In this document: positions 1 through 4,982 of the stretch, piece by piece | Layout of the letters: every line of letters starts with the position of its first letter | Numbering within the stretch: the first letter of the stretch is position 1 | Assembly (NCBI GenBank): GCA_038229875.1 | Contig: JBBROA010000157.1 | Location: 1-7,809, forward strand | Origin: JALYUA01 sp038229875 | GTDB lineage: Bacteria; Acidobacteriota; Thermoanaerobaculia; UBA5066; Gp7-AA6 | DNA length: 7,809 nucleotides | Direction of reading: 5' to 3' | The notes under the pieces: generated by a model | Seen by the model: the letters and a program-made list of their open reading frames with translations, nothing else | The model's database searches: none | What the model was told of the DNA's origin: nothing | Translations under genes and position numbers: made by a program

Positions 1-450
1 CTGACGACGACGGTCGACTCCGTCATCAACTGGGCGCGGCGATCCTCCATCTGGCCAATGCAGTTCGGCCTGGCCTGCTGCGCGATCGAGATGATGGCGG
101 TGATGGACGCGCGTCACGACCTGGCGCGCTTTGGAGCGGAGGTCTTCCGCGGCACCCCGCGCCAGTCCGACCTGATGATCGTCGCCGGCACGGTCGTCGA
201 GAAGATGGCTCCCGTCTTAAAGCGCCTGTACGACCAGATGCCGGAACCCAAGTGGGTGATCGCCATGGGATCGTGCGCGACGTGCGGGGGCCCGTACCGG
301 ACCTATGCCGTCACCCAGGGCGTCGACCGCATCGTCCCCGTCGACGTGTACGTTCCCGGGTGCCCGCCGCGTCCCGAGGCGCTCATCTACGGAATCATGG
401 CGCTCCAGAAGAAGATCGACCGGATGAAGGTCATCCGGAAGGCCTCGTAA
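1..450 (+). CDS. nuoB: NADH-quinone oxidoreductase subunit B (NuoB), 5' partial
   Basis: NuoB carries the terminal 4Fe-4S cluster (N2) of the peripheral arm of complex I and passes electrons to quinone at the interface with NuoD and NuoH. The reading frame is open from base 1, so the true start lies upstream of the window; 149 residues and a TAA stop (448-450) are visible. The internal ATG at 58 is not the start, because conserved NuoB sequence (VNWARRSSIWP-like, here VINWARRSSIWP) precedes it. The four cluster ligands are present: tandem Cys in GLACCAIE (visible residues 26 and 27), Cys92 in MGSCATCGG and Cys121 in VPGCPPRP. Their spacing (65 and 29 residues) matches that of Thermus Nqo6. 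The motif DLARFGAEVFRGTPRQSDL is also typical. nuoC follows after 8 nt. Upstream, nuoA would be expected but is not in the window. Confidence 0.97.
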   Translation: MTTTVDSVINWARRSSIWPMQFGLACCAIEMMAVMDARHDLARFGAEVFRGTPRQSDLMIVAGTVVEKMAPVLKRLYDQMPEPKWVIAMGSCATCGGPYRTYAVTQGVDRIVPVDVYVPGCPPRPEALIYGIMALQKKIDRMKVIRKAS

Positions 451-458
451 CACATCTC

Positions 459-1067
459 ATGGCCGAGGAGATCACGCCCCCGGCCGCCGCCGGGGCCAGG
501 GAAGTTGCGAAGCCGAAGCTCGTCGCGACCGACGGGGCGGGCCATCCGTGGGTCGTTTCGCTCGCTGCCGGCGTCCCGGACGCGGTCCTCGCTTCGAAGC
601 AGTTCGCCGGGCAGCTGACGGTCACCGTCGCCCGCGAGAAGATCGTCGAAGTCGCCCGGCACCTGAAATCCAAAGAGGATTTCGGATACTGCGTGGACGT
701 GACGGCGGTCGACTGGAAAGAGCGCGCTCCGCGATTCGACGTCGTCTACCACTTCTATTCGTTCTCGAAAAACGCGCGGATCCGCGTCAAGTGCGGGGCC
801 GCCGAAGGGGAGGACGTCCCCTCGATCGCGCTCGTGTACCTCGCGGCGAACTGGTGCGAGCGCGAGACCTTCGACATGTTCGGCATCCGCTTCTCGGGTC
901 ACCCGGACCTGCGGCGCATCCTGACGTGGGACGGGTTCCACGGCCATCCACTCCGAAAGGACTTCCCGCTCGAGGGCATCGACACCGGCGCGGCGATCTA
1001 CCCCGAGGAGTGGCCGGAGGGCGGGGGTCCGTCCGCGACCGACCCCAATCGGAAAGTGGTGTCATGA
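459..1067 (+). CDS. nuoC: NADH-quinone oxidoreductase subunit C (NuoC, 30 kDa subunit)
   Basis: NuoC is a peripheral-arm scaffold subunit without cofactors that packs against NuoD and NuoB. The product is 202 aa. The family signature covers residues 134-171: it begins ERETFDMFGIRF, continues SGHPDLRRIL and ends GHPLRKDFPL. The central part (FDVVYHFYSFS, residues 93-103) is also typical of the 30 kDa fold. The first 30 or so residues are Ala/Pro-rich and look poorly conserved. I chose ATG 459 because it is the first start codon after the nuoB stop and no in-frame ATG, GTG or TTG competes nearby. The frame is open further upstream inside nuoB, but that is shadow coding. No Shine-Dalgarno sequence lies close to the start (the nearest GGAAGG is about 16 nt upstream), so translation is probably coupled to nuoB. 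NuoC is separate from NuoD here, not fused as in E. coli. Confidence 0.97.
   Translation: MAEEITPPAAAGAREVAKPKLVATDGAGHPWVVSLAAGVPDAVLASKQFAGQLTVTVAREKIVEVARHLKSKEDFGYCVDVTAVDWKERAPRFDVVYHFYSFSKNARIRVKCGAAEGEDVPSIALVYLAANWCERETFDMFGIRFSGHPDLRRILTWDGFHGHPLRKDFPLEGIDTGAAIYPEEWPEGGGPSATDPNRKVVS
478..495 (+). other. GC-rich hairpin just inside nuoC
   Basis: Arms CCCCGGC (478-484) and GCCGGGG (489-495) are perfectly complementary around a CGCC loop. The hairpin begins 19 nt after the first base of the nuoC start codon, in the poorly conserved Ala/Pro-rich leader of the protein. In a GC-rich genome this may be chance. If it forms in the mRNA it could affect initiation at nuoC, which lacks a nearby Shine-Dalgarno sequence. 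Confidence 0.35.
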
Positions 1068-1071
1068 GGAA

Positions 1072-1159
1072 GGCGAACGGCGAATGGCAACGGCGAAGGG
1101 GGGAGCGATTTTCTTTTCACCTTGCACCCTGCGCCCTGCGCGCTTCGCCTTTCGCCCGC
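1072..1159 (+). repeat. Degenerate heptamer repeats in inverted arms, nuoC-nuoD spacer
   Basis: This spacer is the longest gap in the operon. Its left half holds 7-base units: GGCGAAC at 1072, GGCGAAT at 1079, a 6-base variant GGCAAC at 1086, and GGCGAAG at 1092. A run of six G and the tract TTTTCTTTT (1109-1117) sit in the middle. The right half is six consecutive heptads starting at 1118, 1125, 1132, 1139, 1146 and 1153: CACCTTG, then CACCCTG, then CGCCCTG, then CGCGCTT, then CGCCTTT, then CGCCCGC. Bases 1072-1084 are complementary to 1144-1156 at 12 of 13 positions, so the two halves could pair as a long stem with a 59-nt loop. I saw no convincing terminator or promoter here. Confidence 0.7.
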
Positions 1160-1160
1160 C

Positions 1161-1166
1161 GAGAGG
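1161..1166 (+). promoter_or_regulatory. Shine-Dalgarno sequence of nuoD
   Basis: GAGAGG ends 6 nt before the ATG at 1173. It fixes the nuoD start. The alternative TTG at 1122 in the same frame lies within the heptamer repeats and has no comparable site upstream. Confidence 0.75.
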
Positions 1167-1172
1167 CTCTCC

Positions 1173-2408
1173 ATGTCTGACGACAAGCTCAGCCAGGCCG
1201 AGCGCGACGAAGCCGCGTACATCGCGCAGCGCGCGGCGGCTGCGGGCGTGGCGCGGCCTCTCTCCTCCGGCAACACGGCGCCGGGACCGGCGCAAGGCGA
1301 GCCGCCGACGCTGTTCGACGTCCAGGAGATGGAGCTGAACTTCGGGCCCCAGCACCCCTCGACGCACGGCGTTCTCCGGATCATCCTGAAAGTGGACGGC
1401 GAAAAAATCCTGGAAGCGATCCCCGACGTCGGGTTCCTGCATCGCGGCACCGAGAAGCTCTTCGAGACCGAGACGTACCCGATGGGCATCCCGCACACCG
1501 ACCGGATGGACTACGTCGCCGCCGCTACGAACAACCACGCGTTCTGCCTGACGATCGAGAAGCTTCTGGACGTCGAGGTGCCGCGGCGCGCGCAACTGAT
1601 CCGCGTGATCTTGGACGAGCTGCAGCGGCTCTCGAGCCACCTCGTGTGGCTCGGCACGTCGGGCATCGACCTCGGCGCGGTGACGCCCTTCTGGTACGCG
1701 TTCCGCGAGCGCGAACAGATTCTCGACTTCTTCGAGGAGTACTGCGGGGCTCGCCTGACCCTGAACTGCATGCGCATCGGCGGTCTCCCGTTCGACCTGA
1801 CCGCGGGTTGGGTGGAGCGGCTGATGGAGTTCGTCGACGACCTTCCCGCGCGGATCGACGACTACGAACAGCTCCTGACCGACAACCGGATCTGGAAGAA
1901 GCGCACCATCGGCATCGGCGTTCTGACAGCCGCGGACTGTGTCGAGTACGGCCTGACGGGCCCCCTGATCCGCGCGTCGGGGATCGAGTGGGACCTTCGC
2001 CGCGCGCAGCCGTACGAGTGCTACGACGAGCTCGACTTCGCGGTTCCGACGCGGCAGAACGGCGATACCTACGACCGATACATCGTCCGGGTCCAGGAGA
2101 TGCGCCAGAGCGTCCGGATCCTGCGCCAGTGTCTCGACAGGCTCGAGCCCGGCGAAATCCGCGGCAAGGTCCCCCGGGTCATCAAGCCGCCGGCCGAAGA
2201 GATTTACGCGTCGATCGAGTCGCCGAAGGGAGAGCTCGGCTTCTACTGCGTCTCGAACGGCAGCAACCGGCCCTACCGGATGCACTGCCGTCCGCCGTCG
2301 TTCATCAACCTGCAGGCGCTGCCGAAGATGGCGAAGGGCCATCTGATTTCCGACCTGGTGGCGTTGATCGGCACCATCGACATCGTCCTGGGGGAGGTCG
2401 ACCGATGA
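1173..2408 (+). CDS. nuoD: NADH-quinone oxidoreductase subunit D (NuoD, 49 kDa subunit)
   Basis: NuoD lines the quinone-binding chamber of complex I together with NuoB and NuoH. It derives from the large subunit of NiFe hydrogenases but has lost the metal-binding cysteines. The product is 411 aa. FGPQHPSTHGVLR (residues 57-69) contains His65 and TDRMDY (109-114) contains Tyr114. These align with Thermus Nqo4 His38 and Tyr87, which contact the quinone headgroup. The middle (RVILDELQRLSSHLVWLGT, then GAVTPFWYAFREREQIL) and the C-terminus (RAPSF-type, here CRPPSFINLQALP, ending GEVDR) are typical. The N-terminus is longer than in Nqo4 by about 26 residues, is Ala/Gly-rich and looks disordered. 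The start at 1173 is supported by GAGAGG. The next gene is nuoH, 16 nt downstream, with no nuoE, nuoF or nuoG between. Confidence 0.98.
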   Translation: MSDDKLSQAERDEAAYIAQRAAAAGVARPLSSGNTAPGPAQGEPPTLFDVQEMELNFGPQHPSTHGVLRIILKVDGEKILEAIPDVGFLHRGTEKLFETETYPMGIPHTDRMDYVAAATNNHAFCLTIEKLLDVEVPRRAQLIRVILDELQRLSSHLVWLGTSGIDLGAVTPFWYAFREREQILDFFEEYCGARLTLNCMRIGGLPFDLTAGWVERLMEFVDDLPARIDDYEQLLTDNRIWKKRTIGIGVLTAADCVEYGLTGPLIRASGIEWDLRRAQPYECYDELDFAVPTRQNGDTYDRYIVRVQEMRQSVRILRQCLDRLEPGEIRGKVPRVIKPPAEEIYASIESPKGELGFYCVSNGSNRPYRMHCRPPSFINLQALPKMAKGHLISDLVALIGTIDIVLGEVDR

Positions 2409-2428
2409 GCTCCGGGACCCGGTCATGA
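2405..2428 (+). other. Seven-codon bridging mini-ORF between nuoD and nuoH
   Basis: An ATG at 2405 overlaps the nuoD stop (ATGA, 2405-2408). It is preceded by GGAGGT at 2393-2398, 6 nt upstream, a stronger ribosome-binding site than the one in front of nuoH. It encodes MSSGTRS and stops at TGA 2426-2428, which overlaps the nuoH ATG (2425-2427) in another ATGA. This layout suits termination and reinitiation into nuoH. The Shine-Dalgarno bases also encode the conserved GEVDR end of NuoD, so they may be kept for the protein. It could be a relic of a gene start that once followed nuoD. Whether it is translated is unknown. Confidence 0.4.
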
Positions 2429-3600
2429 AGATCCTCACGCCCACCTTCCTGACCTACGTGAAGGTCCTGCTCATCGTCGCGGTGGTTCCGGCGATCGTCG
2501 GGTTCGTCATCGTGCTCGCGGAGCGGCGGATCATGGGGTTCATGCAGGTGCGGCTCGGGCCGAACCGCGTCGGGCCCAAGGGCACGCTCCAGGGCCTGGC
2601 CGATCTCGTGAAGCTCGTCACCAAGGAAGACATCACGCCCGCGCGCGCGGAGAAGTTCGTCCATTTCTTAGCACCCGTGCTCGCCGTCATCCCGTCTTTG
2701 ACGGCCCTGGCGGTCATCCCGATGGGCCCGTCGGTCCGGCTGGCGCGTCACGTCTCGACCCCCCTGTGGGTAGCCGACATCAACATCGGGCTTCTGTTTC
2801 TGCTCGCGATCACGTCGATCGGCGTCTACGGGATCATCCTCGGCGGCTGGGCCTCCAACAACAAGTACTCCATGCTGGGCGGTCTGCGCTCGGCCGCGCA
2901 GCTCGTGTCCTACGAGGTCCCGATGGGGTTGTCGCTGGTCGCGGTGCTCCTGATGACGCGGTCGCTGTCGCTCGTCGAGATCGTGCTTCGGCAGGACCGG
3001 ATGCAGCTCTGGTTCATCTTCCCCGGCCTTCTCTCCTTCTTTCTGTACTTCGTGTCCGGGGTCGCGGAGACCAACCGCAACCCGTTCGACCTGCCGGAGG
3101 CGGAGTCGGAGCTCGTCTCGGGCTTCAACACCGAGTACTCCGGCGTCAAGTTCGCCTTCTTTTTCCTGGGCGAATACGCGGCAATGATCATCATCTCGTG
3201 CGTGGCGGTCACGGTGTTCTTCGGAGGCTGGCTGCCGCCGTTTCCGCACGTGAAAGCGTTGTCGTTCCTGCACCTCGTTCCGCCGTTTCTCTGGTTCATC
3301 GCGAAGGCGGGGTTTTTCATCTTCTGCTACATCTGGTTTCGCTCGACGTTTCCGAGGTACCGGTTCGACCAGCTGATGGCGCTCGGCTGGAAGTGGATGA
3401 TCCCGCTCTCGCTGGTCAACATCGTGATCGTCGCGCTCGCGATCCTGTCGACGCCCGGCCGGACCACCGGCCTCGTTCGGCTCGGGTGGATCTTCGGCGC
3501 CCTGTTCGTGCTCATGTTCTTCCTGGCGAAGCTCCGCCAGGCCTTAGCGCGCCGCGACCGGCTGGCTTCCGAGCCAGCCGGCACCCGGCAGTCCGCGTAA
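2425..3600 (+). CDS. nuoH: NADH-quinone oxidoreductase subunit H (NuoH)
   Basis: NuoH is the membrane subunit that docks the peripheral arm; it forms the quinone entry channel and the first part of the proton pathway. The product is 391 aa with eight or so hydrophobic segments, in the family's usual range. Signatures: ERRIMGFMQVRLGPNRVG (residues 33-50), ADLVKLVTKED (59-69), AETNRNPFDLPEAESELV (214-231) followed by GFNTEYSG, and FRSTFPRYRFDQLM (305-318). The acidic cluster around PEAESE faces the quinone cavity in known structures. A GGGA sequence lies 7 nt upstream of the ATG, and the start also overlaps a mini-ORF stop. The last 20 or so residues (from KLRQALARRDRL) form a hydrophilic tail whose DNA contains a perfect hairpin. 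Two of its Leu codons are the rare TTA (2668 and 3544). Confidence 0.98.
   Translation: MKILTPTFLTYVKVLLIVAVVPAIVGFVIVLAERRIMGFMQVRLGPNRVGPKGTLQGLADLVKLVTKEDITPARAEKFVHFLAPVLAVIPSLTALAVIPMGPSVRLARHVSTPLWVADINIGLLFLLAITSIGVYGIILGGWASNNKYSMLGGLRSAAQLVSYEVPMGLSLVAVLLMTRSLSLVEIVLRQDRMQLWFIFPGLLSFFLYFVSGVAETNRNPFDLPEAESELVSGFNTEYSGVKFAFFFLGEYAAMIIISCVAVTVFFGGWLPPFPHVKALSFLHLVPPFLWFIAKAGFFIFCYIWFRSTFPRYRFDQLMALGWKWMIPLSLVNIVIVALAILSTPGRTTGLVRLGWIFGALFVLMFFLAKLRQALARRDRLASEPAGTRQSA
3558..3581 (+). other. Perfect 10-bp hairpin at the 3' end of nuoH
   Basis: Arm CCGGCTGGCT (3558-3567) is perfectly complementary to AGCCAGCCGG (3572-3581) around a TCCG loop. It ends 16 nt before the last sense codon of nuoH and about 40 nt before nuoI. 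No run of T follows, so it does not look like an intrinsic terminator. It falls in the variable hydrophilic tail of NuoH, where protein constraint is low. A role in mRNA processing, 3' end protection or partial polarity between nuoH and nuoI is possible but is inference. Confidence 0.55.
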
Positions 3601-3612
3601 GCCCGCGAAAGA

Positions 3613-3618
3613 AAAGGA
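3613..3618 (+). promoter_or_regulatory. Shine-Dalgarno-like AAAGGA before nuoI
   Basis: AAAGGA lies in an A-rich stretch (3608-3618) but ends only 3 nt before the ATG at 3622, which is closer than usual. It supports the start at 3622. Confidence 0.45.
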
Positions 3619-3621
3619 CCC

Positions 3622-4104
3622 ATGGCTCTGAAGAAGTGGCTCGACAAGATGACGCTCCTGGATCTCTTCGACGGGCTGGGCGTCACCGGACGGCACCTGT
3701 TCGGCAAGAAGGTGACGATCCAGTACCCGGAGCAGAAGAAGATCCCCTCGGACCGCTTCCGGGGCATGTTCCGGCTCGACGAGGAACGCTGCATCAAGTG
3801 CACGCTGTGCGCGATCGAATGCCCGATCAACATCATCTACATCGACTGGCACAACGAGAAGAACGAGGCGGGCAAGGGCATCAAGGTGCTCGACCGTTTC
3901 GACGTGGACCTGAAGCGGTGCATGTTCTGCCAGCTATGCGAGGAGGCGTGCCCGACGGTGCCCAAGTCGATCTGGCTGACGACGAAGACGTACGAGATGG
4001 CGTCGTACGACCGGAACGATTCGCTGTACCTCGACATTCGCAAGCTGACCGACTGGCAGGAGGCGCCGAACGTCAAGCCCTTCACCGTGACGGAGCAGGG
4101 CTGA
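3622..4104 (+). CDS. nuoI: NADH-quinone oxidoreductase subunit I (NuoI, 2x[4Fe-4S])
   Basis: NuoI is the ferredoxin-like subunit that relays electrons through two 4Fe-4S clusters (N6a and N6b) toward NuoB. The product is 160 aa. It has two complete motifs: CIKCTLCAIECP (Cys57, 60, 63, 67) and CMFCQLCEEACP (Cys100, 103, 106, 110). All eight ligands are present. The N-terminal part contains VTIQYPEQKKIPSDRFRG, which corresponds to the TxxYPE and RG region conserved in NuoI and contacts the membrane subunits. The order after nuoH is the usual one. The stop TGA shares its A with the nuoJ start (TGATG), which suggests coupled translation. If NuoG and NuoF are really lacking from the complex, this subunit would be the likely entry point for electrons from ferredoxin or another donor; that is inference. 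Confidence 0.98.
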   Translation: MALKKWLDKMTLLDLFDGLGVTGRHLFGKKVTIQYPEQKKIPSDRFRGMFRLDEERCIKCTLCAIECPINIIYIDWHNEKNEAGKGIKVLDRFDVDLKRCMFCQLCEEACPTVPKSIWLTTKTYEMASYDRNDSLYLDIRKLTDWQEAPNVKPFTVTEQG

Positions 4105-4673
4105 TGGGAGCGGCGGAGGCGGCGGGCAGCGCGCTCTTAACCGGAGCCGCTGGATGGCTCTTCGTCGGCTTCGCCGTGTTGATTCTCGGCCCCGCGATCG
4201 CGGTCGTCGCCGCGAAGAACCCGGTGCACTCCGCGCTCTTCCTGCTCGCGTCGTTCCTCCTCGTCGCGTGTGTCTTCATTCTGGAAGAGGCGGAGTTCGT
4301 CGGCGCGGTGCAGATCCTGGTGTACGCCGGCGGAATCATGGTGCTGTTTCTGTTCGTGATCATGCTGGTGCACCAGCGGACCGCCGCGGGGACGGCGGCC
4401 TTCCAGCATCAGTGGGACATCGCGCTGCTGCTCCTGCCCGTGTTCATGATCCCGTTTCTCTACATCCTGGGGACGGAGAAGTTCGCGGACATCGCCCGGA
4501 ATCCGGACGCCTTCCGGGCCGTCTCGGGCCGCGTGGTCGGAAACACCGAGGCGGTCTCGTGGCTGATGTTCCGCGACTACCTGCTGCCGTTCGAGGTCGC
4601 GTCCGTGTTCCTTCTCGTCGCGATGATCGGCGCGGTGGTGCTCGGGAAGCGATCCTTCGAGAAGGTGGACTGA
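4104..4673 (+). CDS. nuoJ: NADH-quinone oxidoreductase subunit J (NuoJ)
   Basis: NuoJ is a small membrane subunit next to NuoH and NuoK; its third transmembrane helix changes conformation during the catalytic cycle. The product is 189 aa with five hydrophobic segments. NPVHSALFLL (residues 39-48) and AEFVGAVQILVYAGGIMVLF (63-82) match the family, including the Glu, the Gly-rich stretch and the Tyr of helix 3. The end segment DYLLPFEVASVFLLVAMIGA (158-177) is also characteristic. The start ATG shares one base with the nuoI stop, and a GGAG at 4092-4095 sits 8 nt upstream. The same frame is open far upstream through nuoH and nuoI, but that translation is meaningless. It contains one rare TTA Leu codon (4137). 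Confidence 0.97.
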   Translation: MGAAEAAGSALLTGAAGWLFVGFAVLILGPAIAVVAAKNPVHSALFLLASFLLVACVFILEEAEFVGAVQILVYAGGIMVLFLFVIMLVHQRTAAGTAAFQHQWDIALLLLPVFMIPFLYILGTEKFADIARNPDAFRAVSGRVVGNTEAVSWLMFRDYLLPFEVASVFLLVAMIGAVVLGKRSFEKVD

Positions 4674-4978
4674 TGACCATCACCATCAACCACTTCCTGA
4701 TCCTGTCGTTCCTGCTCTTCTCGATCGGGTTCTTCGGAGTCCTCGTGCGCCGCAATTTTCTGACGGTGCTCATGTCGATCGAGCTGATGCTGAACGCGGT
4801 GAACATCAACCTGATCGCGTTCTCCCGCCGGCTCTCGGACCTGACGGGGCAAGTCTTCTCCGTGTTCGTGATCACGATCGCTGCCGGCGAGGCCGCCATC
4901 GGCCTGGCGCTCACCATTTCCCTCTTCCGCCAGCGCAAGACGCTGAACGTGGAAGAGGCGAACATCATGCGGGGCTGA
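4673..4978 (+). CDS. nuoK: NADH-quinone oxidoreductase subunit K (NuoK)
   Basis: NuoK is a three-helix membrane subunit homologous to MrpC. It provides buried glutamates of a proton channel between NuoJ and NuoN. The product is 101 aa, the normal family length. Glu37 in MSIELMLNAVNIN and Glu73 in TIAAGEAAIGLAL match E. coli Glu36 and Glu72, both required for proton transfer. The ATG shares one base with the nuoJ stop (TGATG), the second such overlap in a row, so I, J and K are likely translated as a coupled unit. nuoL begins 4 nt after the stop. Confidence 0.98.
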   Translation: MTITINHFLILSFLLFSIGFFGVLVRRNFLTVLMSIELMLNAVNINLIAFSRRLSDLTGQVFSVFVITIAAGEAAIGLALTISLFRQRKTLNVEEANIMRG

Positions 4979-4982
4979 CGGC

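Larger units (their letters stand above)
1064..1180 (+). other. Possible 38-codon bridging mini-ORF between nuoC and nuoD
   Basis: An ATG at 1064 overlaps the nuoC stop as ATGA. It opens a 38-codon frame that ends with TGA at 1178-1180, just inside nuoD (start 1173). The predicted peptide (MRKANGEWQRRRGERF... ending EALHV) is Arg-rich, resembles no family I know, and largely reflects the heptamer-repeat DNA of the spacer. It is unlikely to be a functional protein. Its start and stop positions would still let ribosomes leaving nuoC translate the spacer and reinitiate at nuoD. This role is inference from position only. Confidence 0.25.

Noticed and set aside
58..450. ATG 58 as the start of nuoB
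   Set aside because: Conserved NuoB sequence is encoded in frame before it, so the gene starts upstream of the window.
252..458. Upstream extension of nuoC into nuoB
   Set aside because: The extension is out-of-frame nuoB with Arg/Pro-rich content and no family match. ATG 459 gives a normal-length NuoC.
1092..1117. Possible Rho-independent terminator in the nuoC-nuoD spacer (G run followed by TTTTCTTTT)
   Set aside because: No stable hairpin directly precedes the T-rich tract. The complementary partner of the left repeats lies downstream of it, the wrong arrangement for a terminator.
1122..1150. TTGCAC as a -35 box or sigma-54-like element
   Set aside because: No matching -10 or -12/-24 element lies at proper spacing, and the hexamer is part of the heptad repeats.
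1062..2444. Long minus-strand open frame (460 codons) antisense to nuoD
   Set aside because: It mirrors nuoD codon by codon. Its product is rich in Arg, Asp, Val and Leu with no recognisable domain, as expected for the antisense of a GC-rich gene with G/C at third positions.
4192..4203. 12-bp palindrome CCGCGATCGCGG in nuoJ, possibly a HIP1-like site
   Set aside because: GCGATCGC recurs in several genes here (near 6345 and 6846) and follows from Ala-Ile codon choice in a GC-rich genome.
2766..4673. 635-codon plus-strand open frame that would fuse a shadow of nuoH and nuoI to nuoJ
   Set aside because: Only the last 189 codons (from 4104) resemble a protein family (NuoJ). The upstream part is Arg/Pro-rich out-of-frame translation of nuoH and nuoI.
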